Positions 1-6,145 of a stretch of 6,669 nucleotides of DNA are shown in pieces (within the stretch, counting starts at the first letter, position 1; each line of letters opens with the position of its first letter). The notes beneath the pieces were generated by a model. That model had not been told where the DNA came from. It saw only the letters and a program-made list of their open reading frames with translations, and did no database searches. A program made the position numbers and the translations under genes. The stretch comes from DASSWG01 sp035704905 (lineage in GTDB: Bacteria > Bacteroidota > Bacteroidia > Flavobacteriales > Flavobacteriaceae): NCBI GenBank assembly GCA_035704905.1, contig DASSWN010000033.1, positions 1 to 6,669 of the forward strand, read 5' to 3'.

Positions 1-48
1 GGCGGCAATTGCCGCAATAATTCGAAAGAAAAAGTCTTGAAAAGCCAT
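1..48 (-). CDS. 5' end of an unidentified gene, probable membrane protein (partial)
   Basis: An open frame begins with ATG at 48 on the minus strand and runs off the left edge after 16 codons, reading MAFQDFFFRIIAAIAA. The aromatic and hydrophobic start followed by an Ile/Ala run looks like the beginning of a membrane-spanning segment or signal anchor. It lies in the same direction as the upstream receiver-Crp regulator, 111 bases past that gene's stop, and a perfect dyad sits 20 bases before its start codon. Nothing in 16 residues identifies a family, so I give no function. It could be a chance short frame, but the absence of any other gene in positions 1-159 and the clean start make a real gene fairly likely. 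Confidence 0.45.
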   Translation of the reverse strand, partial: MAFQDFFFRIIAAIAA

Positions 49-68
49 TGAAACTCTTTAAAGGATTG

Positions 69-90
69 CTTTTTGGTATGTACCAAAAAG
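69..90. promoter_or_regulatory. Perfect 10-bp inverted repeat with Crp/Fnr-like geometry (candidate operator)
   Basis: Positions 69-78 and 81-90 are exact reverse complements separated by TG. The core reads TTGG (73-76), six bases, then CCAA (83-86). Known Fnr sites are TTGA-N6-TCAA, so the spacing matches and each half-site differs by one symmetrical base. It sits 20 bases upstream of the partial minus-strand gene and about 70 bases past the stop of the receiver-Crp regulator. Neither strand has a T-run after the dyad, so it does not look like an intrinsic terminator. Binding by the neighbouring regulator is inference. Confidence 0.45.
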
Positions 91-159
91 AACATTTTGC
101 ACGAAGGTTTAAAAATACAGAAACAGAAGCAAAACAAAATAGAATTTTTTCCTAAAAAA

Positions 160-1197
160 TCATGCAATTCTTCGTAAACCTTCCGCATCCAGAATTTTTA
201 TGTTACGACCTTCGATTTCAATGAGGCCTTCCTTTTTGAAATCAGAAAGGGTACGGATCAAACTTTCGGGTGCCATACCAGCGACACTTGCCAAATCGCT
301 GCGTGAAATCCGAATGCTGTGCGTGGGGAATTTTCGTATTTTTTGGGAAAACATCAATATGGTATTGGCGGTTTTTTTGCGCACGGAACCATAAGCCATT
401 TCCAATAATTGTTCTTTTGCCCCTTCCAAATTATCGCCCAACGCATCAATGTAATCCAAGGTAATGCGGCTGTTTTTCATCATGACCTCACGAAGTTCTT
501 CCTTGGGAACCGCATACACTTTTGTCTCTTCCATTGCGGTGGCGGTTTCTTCATAAACAGAGGCTTTGTTGAAAGAGGCATTTCCGAAGAAGTCTTCGTC
601 TTTATAAATTGAAGTGATCAATTCTTTTCCCGTTTCGTCCATTCTGTGGCCTTTCACCACACCGTGCTCCACCAGAAAAAACTGATTGTTCTGCTTTCCT
701 TCTTCATAAACATTTTCGCCGGATTTATAGGTTTGCAAATCGAAACTTTTCATAAAATCCCTTAGGTCGTTCAACGAGTTTATTTTCTGTTCTTCTTCTT
801 TGGGAGCGCTTTCCATATTCTTCAGAATGGCAACTTTGGCAAGACGGCTTTCGATGGCTCCTATCAATTCTTCCTCTTCAAAAGGTTTCGTCAAATAATC
901 GTCAGCACCGAGGTTCATGCCTTTGCGAATATCTTTGTGCTCGGTTTTGGCGGAAAGGAAAATGAACGGAATATTTTGGGTTGCCGGTTTTTCTGAAAGC
1001 TGGCGTAGCACTTCATATCCATCCATTTCCGGCATCATAATGTCGCAAACCACAATGTCGGGGTGTGTTTTTTTGGCCAAATCCACACCTATTTTTCCAT
1101 TTGCGGCCGTGATGACTTCATAATCAGCCAATTCGAGCAGTTCGGAAGTGTTTTCCCGCAATACATTGTCGTCTTCTATAAACAGCACTTTTCTCAT
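160..1197 (-). CDS. Response regulator: CheY-like receiver fused to Crp/Fnr-type DNA-binding domain
   Basis: This 345-residue cytoplasmic protein joins two signalling modules. Residues 1-125 are a receiver domain: acidic pocket E8-D9-D10, phospho-acceptor D52 in the DIMMPEMDG context, S82 as the switch hydroxyl and K104 in the TKPF motif, so all catalytic positions are present. A charged linker (about 128-145) leads to a cyclic-nucleotide-binding-like barrel (about 148-245), a dimerisation helix, and a Crp-type winged helix (about 270-342). The recognition helix keeps E311 and R315, which align with E209/R213 of Fnr and E181/R185 of Crp. The Fnr cysteine cluster is absent (the only Cys, C51, lies beside the phospho-acceptor) and the phosphate-binding cassette of cAMP-binding Crp is not recognisable, so the input is more probably phosphorylation than cAMP or an iron-sulphur cluster. 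No histidine kinase is visible; the cognate kinase is outside the window or elsewhere. Domain calls are firm; the target genes are unknown. Confidence 0.93.
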   Translation of the reverse strand: MRKVLFIEDDNVLRENTSELLELADYEVITAANGKIGVDLAKKTHPDIVVCDIMMPEMDGYEVLRQLSEKPATQNIPFIFLSAKTEHKDIRKGMNLGADDYLTKPFEEEELIGAIESRLAKVAILKNMESAPKEEEQKINSLNDLRDFMKSFDLQTYKSGENVYEEGKQNNQFFLVEHGVVKGHRMDETGKELITSIYKDEDFFGNASFNKASVYEETATAMEETKVYAVPKEELREVMMKNSRITLDYIDALGDNLEGAKEQLLEMAYGSVRKKTANTILMFSQKIRKFPTHSIRISRSDLASVAGMAPESLIRTLSDFKKEGLIEIEGRNIKILDAEGLRRIA

Positions 1198-1244
1198 ATT
1201 TTCAAAAATTTCTTGTTTACTTTTCCCGCAGAAACCATAAAAAA

Positions 1245-1394
1245 GGGTCTATGTTGTTTTTAGTGGGTTATAAAAATAGTCAAATAATTGTCAGGTCGAG
1301 CGCAGTCGAGACCTCATAATCTCTCGACTGCGCTCGAGGTGACATATTCAATAAACATCTTTTTATATTTACCTACTATATTCGACATAGACCC
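1245..1394. repeat. About 150-nt imperfect palindromic element (MITE-like) between fumC and the regulator
   Basis: The two halves, 1245-1311 and 1322-1394, are imperfect reverse complements across their whole length. The outer ends are a perfect 10-bp inverted pair (GGGTCTATGT at 1245-1254, ACATAGACCC at 1385-1394). Further in, AGTGGGT pairs with the complement of an AGTAGGT-like block and both arms carry a TATAAAAA block. The centre is the GC-rich hairpin listed separately. The right half is six bases longer. No transposase or ORF lies inside, and I see no convincing target-site duplication. It ends 47 bases before the regulator's ATG, so it probably carries or alters that gene's promoter region. 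A miniature inverted-repeat element or a long transcribed hairpin are both possible. Confidence 0.55.
1290..1343. repeat. GC-rich hairpin core, TCGAGCGCAGTCGAGA type
   Basis: Two 22-base arms (1290-1311 and 1322-1343) match at 20 of 22 positions as an inverted repeat around a 10-base loop. The only mismatch is a GG/CC pair of positions 5-6 bases in from the outer end; the inner 16 bp, TCGAGCGCAGTCGAGA, are perfect. From memory this sequence is a common intergenic repeat in flavobacterial genomes, which I cannot check here. It lies between two minus-strand genes and could stop fumC transcripts, but there is no long U-tract after it on the minus strand. Confidence 0.7.
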
Positions 1395-1407
1395 AATTTT
1401 CTTTTTG

Positions 1408-1436
1408 AAAATTCAAGATATCAATGGTTGAATTTT
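1408..1436 (-). terminator. AT-rich hairpin just past fumC (weak terminator candidate)
   Basis: A perfect 9-bp stem (AAAATTCAA at 1408-1416, TTGAATTTT at 1428-1436) with an 11-base loop starts four bases after the fumC stop codon on the minus strand. The stem is almost all A and T, and the transcript after it is purine-rich rather than U-rich. It may protect the 3' end or do nothing; the stronger hairpin at 1290-1343 lies downstream. Confidence 0.25.
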
Positions 1437-1440
1437 GAAT

Positions 1441-2838
1441 TTAATTCAGCGGACCAACCATATCTTCTGGTTTCACCCATTCATCAAATTCTTCCGCGGT
1501 AGTATAACCGAGGTTTACCGCTTCTTCCTTTAGGGTAGTGCCATTTTTATGGGCGGTATTGGCAATTTCTGCGGCTTTGTAATATCCAATTTTGGGGTTT
1601 AAAGCTGTAACCAACATCAAACTGTTTTTCAATTGCTCGTCAATGCGTTTTTGATTGGGTTCAATGCCATCGGCACAATGTTCCGCAAACGATTTACAAG
1701 CATCACCGAGAAGTTCGGCACTTTGAAGAAAATTGGCAGCCATCACCGGTTTAAAAACATTCAACTCAAATTGTCCCTGCATTCCGCCGACGGCAATTGC
1801 CATATCGTTCCCGATCACTTGTGCGCAAACCATCGTCAAAGCTTCACATTGGGTGGGATTCACTTTTCCCGGCATAATGGATGAACCCGGTTCGTTCGCC
1901 GGAATATTTATTTCTCCAATTCCGCTTCTTGGTCCGGAGGCCAACATTCGAATGTCGTTCCCAATTTTATTCAGAGAAACCGCCAATTGCTTCAATGCGC
2001 CGTGTGTTTCCACAATTGCGTCATGTGCCGCGAGGGCTTCAAATTTGTTTATTGCGGAAGTAAACGGTAATCCCGTAAACTCGGCAATTTTTTCGGCCAC
2101 TTTTTCAGCATAACCATCCGGAGTGTTCAAACCGGTCCCAACAGCCGTTCCGCCCAAGGCCAATTCTCCCAAATGGGACAAAGTGTTTTTTAAAGCCTTC
2201 AAGCCGTGGTTCAGTTGCGACACATATCCGCTGAATTCTTGTCCAAGGGTTAGGGGAGTGGCGTCCATAAAATGCGTTCGGCCAATTTTCACCACTTTTT
2301 TAAAATCTTCCGATTTTTCATGAAGGCTGTCGCGCAGCCGTTCGATTCCCGGAATAGTGGTTTCCATAATTTTTTTATAAGCGGCAATGTGCATTCCGGT
2401 GGGAAAGGTATCGTTTGAAGATTGCGATTTGTTCACATCATCGTTCGGTGCCAAAACTTTGTCGTCTTTTCCGATCACTTTTCCCGCCAACTGCTGCGCA
2501 CGATTTGCGATCACCTCGTTCACGTTCATGTTGCTTTGCGTGCCGGAACCCGTTTGCCATATCACCAACGGAAATTGATCGTCTAATTTTCCTTCGAGAA
2601 TTTCATCGCAAACTTGGGAAATCAAATCGCGTTTTTCTTCAGAAAGAACGCCCAATTCAGAATTTGTGTAGGCTGCGGCCTTCTTTAAATAAGCAAATCC
2701 GTAAATGATTTCAAGCGGCATGGAAGCCGAAGGTCCTATTTTAAAATTATTCAGCGAGCGTTCGGTTTGTGCTCCCCAAAGCTTGTTAGCGGGCACTTTC
2801 ACTTCGCCCATCGTGTCTTTTTCAATTCTATATTCCAT
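1441..2838 (-). CDS. fumC: Fumarate hydratase, class II (fumarase C)
   Basis: This 465-residue cytoplasmic enzyme interconverts fumarate and L-malate in the TCA cycle, as an iron-independent homotetramer in its family. It carries the class II signatures in order: TGSGTQSNMNVNEV at 97-110, SSNDTFPT at 140-147, GRTHFMDATP around 187-195, and the superfamily loop GSSIMPGKVNPTQ at 318-330. The active-site residues of E. coli FumC (H188, S318, K324, N326) appear as H189, S319, K325 and N327, a constant offset of one. The length agrees with the usual 460-470. I place the start at 2838 (MEYRIEKDT); the frame stays open to an ATG at 2946, but the extra 36 residues do not resemble any fumarase N-terminus and would run across the -7 box at 2860-2867. 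The related aspartase and adenylosuccinate lyases are excluded by the fumarase-specific NMNVNEV and THFMDATP wording. The gene appears monocistronic. Confidence 0.97.
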   Translation of the reverse strand: MEYRIEKDTMGEVKVPANKLWGAQTERSLNNFKIGPSASMPLEIIYGFAYLKKAAAYTNSELGVLSEEKRDLISQVCDEILEGKLDDQFPLVIWQTGSGTQSNMNVNEVIANRAQQLAGKVIGKDDKVLAPNDDVNKSQSSNDTFPTGMHIAAYKKIMETTIPGIERLRDSLHEKSEDFKKVVKIGRTHFMDATPLTLGQEFSGYVSQLNHGLKALKNTLSHLGELALGGTAVGTGLNTPDGYAEKVAEKIAEFTGLPFTSAINKFEALAAHDAIVETHGALKQLAVSLNKIGNDIRMLASGPRSGIGEINIPANEPGSSIMPGKVNPTQCEALTMVCAQVIGNDMAIAVGGMQGQFELNVFKPVMAANFLQSAELLGDACKSFAEHCADGIEPNQKRIDEQLKNSLMLVTALNPKIGYYKAAEIANTAHKNGTTLKEEAVNLGYTTAEEFDEWVKPEDMVGPLN

Positions 2839-2859
2839 ACTATTATTTTTTTTGGAATA

Positions 2860-2867
2860 CAAATTTA
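2860..2867 (-). promoter_or_regulatory. Bacteroidota -7 box for fumC
   Basis: The minus strand reads TAAATTTG here, an exact match to the Bacteroidota housekeeping -7 consensus TAnnTTTG, 21 bases upstream of the chosen fumC ATG. That would give a short AT-rich leader without a Shine-Dalgarno sequence, as is normal in this phylum. A clear TTG -33 element at the expected distance is not visible, so the assignment rests on the -7 box and its position. Confidence 0.55.
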
Positions 2868-2972
2868 CTCGATTTAATGGGAAAAAAGCGAACTTGAAGC
2901 ACGAAACGGAAGTGCTGATAGAAATAGCAAACAATTTTTTTTTCAATCTTTTAAATTTAAAAACAGTTTCCC

Positions 2973-2980
2973 TATCTTTG
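2973..2980 (+). promoter_or_regulatory. Bacteroidota -7 box for the small membrane protein gene
   Basis: TATCTTTG matches TAnnTTTG exactly and lies 26 bases before the ATG at 3007. A poly-T and A/T-rich stretch precedes it and no clear -33 TTG is seen. It diverges from the fumC promoter about 105 bases away, so the two genes share one 168-base control region. Confidence 0.55.
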
Positions 2981-3006
2981 CCTCATCCAATTAAAAATAA
3001 TTACTC

Positions 3007-3198
3007 ATGGAATTCGATCAGTATCTTGGTTTTTTGGTTTTCTTGTTAATTTTCACCGCTGGATTTTGGCTGATGCTCTTTTTAACATCTATTATCCCAT
3101 ACTGGATCGGCGGTTCGTTGATGGAACGTAGAAAAATGAAAAAAGAAGCCGAAAAAAGGGAAGAAGCTATCGAGAAAGAAAATTTGAGAACCCGCTAA
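3007..3198 (+). CDS. Small single-span membrane protein of unknown function (63 aa)
   Basis: The frame encodes 63 residues with a clear membrane pattern: a short polar start (MEFDQY), a long hydrophobic stretch at about 7-36 rich in Leu, Phe and Trp, then a highly charged tail at about 40-63 made of Lys, Glu and Arg that would form a helix or short coiled coil. Four to five positive residues directly after the span suggest that the tail is cytoplasmic. There is no signal-peptidase site. Support for a real gene comes from the -7 box 26 bases upstream, the terminator-like hairpin 27 bases after the stop, and the non-random composition. I do not recognise a family. It is divergent from fumC and has no partner gene in the same direction, so the context gives no function. 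Confidence 0.75.
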   Translation: MEFDQYLGFLVFLLIFTAGFWLMLFLTSIIPYWIGGSLMERRKMKKEAEKREEAIEKENLRTR

Positions 3199-3218
3199 TA
3201 ACGATTCAAAATAGTTAT

Positions 3219-3260
3219 AAAAAGCATGCCTTCGGAAAAATTTCGAGGGCATTTTTTATA
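3219..3260 (+). terminator. Rho-independent terminator after the small membrane protein gene
   Basis: The stem ATGCCTTCG (3226-3234) pairs with CGAGGGCAT (3244-3252) with one G-U wobble, around a 9-base loop, and is followed by a T-run (3252-3257). An A-run before the stem pairs with the T-run, so it could also work on the opposite strand for late read-through from the receptor gene. It lies 27 bases after the stop codon at 3196-3198. Confidence 0.75.
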
Positions 3261-3578
3261 GTGAATTTTGTGAATACGCCTGATTTTATCAAATTTATAT
3301 ACTTCGTCGCTTATTCACTTTTTCACTCCATCACTAATTCACCCTGTTACTATTTTCGTGTGAGTTGGTGAGTTTTGTGAATAGGGATGAGGTTATCAAA
3401 TGTATATACTTTGTCGCTTATTCACTTTTTCACTCCATCACTAATTCACCCTGTTACTATTTTCGTGTGAAGTCGGTGAGTTTGGTGAATAGGGATGAGG
3501 TTATCAAATTTATACACTTAATCGCTTATTCACTTTTTCACTCCATCACTTATTCACCCGATTCACTAACTCATTCCG
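3261..3578. repeat. Three tandem copies of a 107-108 bp palindromic unit
   Basis: Copies start at 3261, 3368 and 3476, each opening with GTGA[A/G]TTT[T/G]GTGAAT. Copies 1 and 2 share a 57-base identical block that ends in TTTTCGTGTGA, and the first 29 bases of that block, from TCGCTTATTCAC to CCATCACT, are identical in all three. Copy 3 decays after about 3555. Inside each unit the left side has GTGA motifs on the plus strand and the right side has them on the minus strand, so every unit can fold back on itself. The block fills the gap between two convergent genes, right after a terminator. An ORF across it exists only because the second period is a multiple of three. No spacers of unique sequence are present, so it is not a CRISPR array. 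Confidence 0.9.
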
Positions 3579-3586
3579 AAATGGCT

Positions 3587-3605
3587 TCCTTCCTTTTGGG
3601 AAGGA
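3587..3605 (-). terminator. Hairpin after the outer-membrane receptor gene
   Basis: On the minus strand a perfect 7-bp stem TCCTTCC/GGAAGGA with a 5-base loop (CAAAA) lies 15 bases past the stop codon of the receptor gene. It is GC-rich enough to stop polymerase, but the following transcript has no real U-tract, so it is a candidate only. It separates the receptor gene from the tandem repeats. Confidence 0.45.
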
Positions 3606-3620
3606 CGGGGGATAAGCTGA

Positions 3621-6125
3621 TTAAAACCCACCTTCATCCATTCCGCCTTCCATTTGCGGTTCGTTGGAATTGCGCTTTTTGTTGGGTTGGTTGAACCGAT
3701 AAGTAAATGACAAATTGATTGTGCGGGAACGCCATTGGAACTCGCTTTCAGATAGAAACCGGTCGGTGAGCGTGGTTGAATTCCTTTTTCTGGAATTCAG
3801 CAAATCACGAACATTCACGGAAACTGTTGCATCTCCGTCCATAATATCTTTGCTCAAGGCCAAATCCATGGAAAACAATCCGTCGGTTTCTGTTTGCGAC
3901 GATTCCCGGGGACCGTAATAAAATGCACTGGTTTGCCAGTCGATTTTTCCGGGAAGTTCCACTTTAGAACTGAAACGGGCAAACCAACTCGAACTTGCCG
4001 TTCCGTAATCCACGCCGTTGAATTTCCCTTCCGATTCGTATTTGTACAAATTGAAACTTCCGTTCAAACGCAACCATTTTTTCGGGTTATACAACAAACC
4101 GGCTTCAAAACCGTAACTATTGTTCGATGATAAATTGATGGGGATCGATCGGATAATTTCCACACCATTGTAAAATTCGCCGGTTCCTTCTTGCACGCGT
4201 TCGAACGCATTTTCTTCCCGTTTGTAATAAATTGAAGATGTCAATGTCAGCTTTTCCCAACGTTTTAAATAGCCCAAATCGAAGGAATTGGAAAATGCCG
4301 GATCCAAATTCGGATTTCCCTGAAAAATATTCGTTCGGCTGGAACGCGAAGGAAATGGGTTGATGTACCATCCGCGCGGGCGATTGATTCGGCGGTTATA
4401 ACCTAAGGTTATGTTTTCCTTTTCCCCTAATTCATAAATCAAATTAACGGTTGGAAAAAGTCCCAAATAATCTTTGTCAAATTCGGAAACCACATCAACT
4501 CCCAGTTCATCCTCCAAATCTCCCGAGTCGTCAAATTCCGAATCAATGTTTCCTTTCATTCGCGTGTTTTCCAGTCGCAATCCAAGCAAAAAAGAGAATT
4601 TTCCGAACTTATTTCCATATTGCGCATAAACCGCATTGACATTTTCCGTATAATCGAAAACATTGGTAAGCCCTTCATCCACCACAAAATTTCCGGTGTC
4701 ATCTTCGGCCATTAGACGATAATCCGTTACTTCATTTTCCAGATTGCTCTTTATTCCGGCTTCAAACTGTGCATCGCCCAATGGCAATACATAATCTGCC
4801 TTGAAAAGAAATTCTTTTTGTTTTTCATTCTCAAAAATTTGTTCGGAAGGAGCGGAATCATTTTCCGGAAAAACCGTATTTTCCCCAATATAGGTCGCCC
4901 GCTCTTCATTGTCATTTTCATATTGAAGGTCAACTGTCAGTTTATGGCCTTCATCATTGAAATTATTGAAATAGTTCAGTGAAAATTGATAGGTTTTATC
5001 GTCTTCAAATTCCGTTTCTTTCCGAACCGATTTTTCCATTAAAATAGCATTGTTGAACCGGTTCGTAAAATTTGTGGTGGTTACTTCGTCATCGCCAAAC
5101 CGCATAAACACACTTCCGATAATAGAAGATTTTTCGTTCAAATAAAATTCCATGCCGGTGTTTGTATAAAAACCTTTTCGTAGCCGATCCATTTCACGCT
5201 CTTCGGTAACCCGGTCAAAAGTCGGTTCTAAAATTGTTCCGTCATCGGCGGTTTGATCGAAATAGTAGTTGTTGTAATGGGCCTTTCCCAACGACGTCCG
5301 GTAGTAAGACCCCAAAGTGGTGAAAATATTAAAATTGTCTGTGCGCAAGTTCAAATTGGCAGAAAGTCCACTGGAAAGCGGATAGCCGATATTTCCGGAA
5401 AATGAGCCGTTCAACCCCAATGTTTTTTCTTTTTTCAAAACAATGTTGATGATTCCCGCAGTTCCTTCCGCACTATATCGCGCCGAAGGACTGGTGATCA
5501 CTTCCACCTTTTCAATGGCATCGGCAGGCAATTGTTTCAAGGCATCTGAACCAAAGCCCGTGAGGGCTGAGGGTTTTCCATTGATTAGGATTTTTACGTT
5601 TTCATTTCCCCGAAGGCTGATTGCGCCGTCCACATCCACGGTAACCGAAGGAACATTGCTCAAGGCATCGGTTATCGTGGCACCTTGCGTGGTCAAATCT
5701 TTTCCGATATTGTAGATTTTCTTGTCCAGTCGTACTTCCACTTGAGTTGTTTCGGCACGCACAACCACAGCATCCAGACTGCTGGCAGAAGATCCGAGTG
5801 CTATTTTGCCCAAATCCGTGTTTGACTGAATATTTTTGGTGAATGTTTTGGATTCGTATGAAATATATTCCGCTTTTATCGAATAAGTGCCGGGTTTTAC
5901 ATCAACTGAAAAATTTCCGGATTCATCGGTAATTCCGCCCGTGATTACTTGAGAAGTTTCAGCATCGAGAACAGAAACCGTGGCATAAACCAAAGCTTGT
6001 CCGCTGCTCACATCCACAATTTGCCCCGTGATTTTCACAGTATTGGATTGTGCATTTGATAAGAAAGGAAAAAGGAGTAAAAAAGAAAGGAATATCGTTT
6101 TGTTCCAAGAAATAATGCGCTTCAT
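3621..6125 (-). CDS. TonB-dependent-receptor-like outer-membrane beta-barrel protein
   Basis: This 834-residue protein should sit in the outer membrane. Residues 1-25 are a signal peptide with a basic start, a Leu/Phe core and cleavage after SNA. Residues 31-112 form a carboxypeptidase-regulatory-like beta-sandwich (GQIVDVSSGQALVYATVSV, later GNFSVDVKPGTYSI), common in Bacteroidota receptors. Residues about 118-232 are a plug-like domain, with LRGNENVKILINGKPS at 171-186 and SARYSAEGTAGIINI at 214-228. The rest is a barrel of alternating strands whose last strand is RTINLSFTYRF, followed by a 23-residue polar tail ending in GGF. This layout fits the outer-membrane beta-barrel family related to TonB-dependent receptors (Pfam OMP_b-brl_3 type) rather than a SusC: there is no SusD partner. 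Substrate unknown. An ATG at 6173 would add 16 polar residues before the signal peptide, so I use the ATG at 6125. Acidic loops rich in Asp/Glu could bind cations, but this is speculation. Confidence 0.92.
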   Translation of the reverse strand: MKRIISWNKTIFLSFLLLFPFLSNAQSNTVKITGQIVDVSSGQALVYATVSVLDAETSQVITGGITDESGNFSVDVKPGTYSIKAEYISYESKTFTKNIQSNTDLGKIALGSSASSLDAVVVRAETTQVEVRLDKKIYNIGKDLTTQGATITDALSNVPSVTVDVDGAISLRGNENVKILINGKPSALTGFGSDALKQLPADAIEKVEVITSPSARYSAEGTAGIINIVLKKEKTLGLNGSFSGNIGYPLSSGLSANLNLRTDNFNIFTTLGSYYRTSLGKAHYNNYYFDQTADDGTILEPTFDRVTEEREMDRLRKGFYTNTGMEFYLNEKSSIIGSVFMRFGDDEVTTTNFTNRFNNAILMEKSVRKETEFEDDKTYQFSLNYFNNFNDEGHKLTVDLQYENDNEERATYIGENTVFPENDSAPSEQIFENEKQKEFLFKADYVLPLGDAQFEAGIKSNLENEVTDYRLMAEDDTGNFVVDEGLTNVFDYTENVNAVYAQYGNKFGKFSFLLGLRLENTRMKGNIDSEFDDSGDLEDELGVDVVSEFDKDYLGLFPTVNLIYELGEKENITLGYNRRINRPRGWYINPFPSRSSRTNIFQGNPNLDPAFSNSFDLGYLKRWEKLTLTSSIYYKREENAFERVQEGTGEFYNGVEIIRSIPINLSSNNSYGFEAGLLYNPKKWLRLNGSFNLYKYESEGKFNGVDYGTASSSWFARFSSKVELPGKIDWQTSAFYYGPRESSQTETDGLFSMDLALSKDIMDGDATVSVNVRDLLNSRKRNSTTLTDRFLSESEFQWRSRTINLSFTYRFNQPNKKRNSNEPQMEGGMDEGGF

Positions 6126-6145
6126 AGAATATTTTTTGTTTGGAC

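Noticed and set aside
2..15. Perfect palindrome GCGGCAATTGCCGC at the left edge
   Set aside because: It lies within the Ile/Ala codons of the partial minus-strand gene and is explained by the alternating Ala-Ile-Ala codons.
142..161. T-run/A-run pairing just after the regulator's stop codon as a terminator
   Set aside because: The stem is only A-T pairs with a three-base loop and no U-tract beyond it; it is a weak structure.
1733..2113. Plus-strand 126-codon frame inside fumC
   Set aside because: It is fully antisense to a strongly conserved gene and shows no independent signals; it is a shadow of fumC codon use.
2898..2916. AGCAC/GTGCT inverted repeat between the fumC and small-gene promoters
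   Set aside because: A 5-bp stem with a 9-base loop is expected by chance at this length and has no supporting position or partner.
2839..2946. 36-residue N-terminal extension of fumarase from the ATG at 2946
   Set aside because: The added residues do not resemble fumarases, and the -7 box at 2860-2867 would lie inside the coding region. The protein from 2838 has the normal family length.
3261..3578. CRISPR array
   Set aside because: The units are contiguous with no unique spacers, are too long (107-108 bp), and no cas genes are near.
3365..3694. Plus-strand 109-codon frame over the tandem repeats and the end of the receptor gene
   Set aside because: It is kept open by the repeat sequence, its second repeat period being a multiple of three, and its 3' part is antisense to the receptor gene. 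There is no promoter and no protein-like composition.
4117..4371. Minus-strand 84-codon frame inside the receptor gene
   Set aside because: It lies in another frame of the same strand within a clearly coding barrel region and has no signals of its own.
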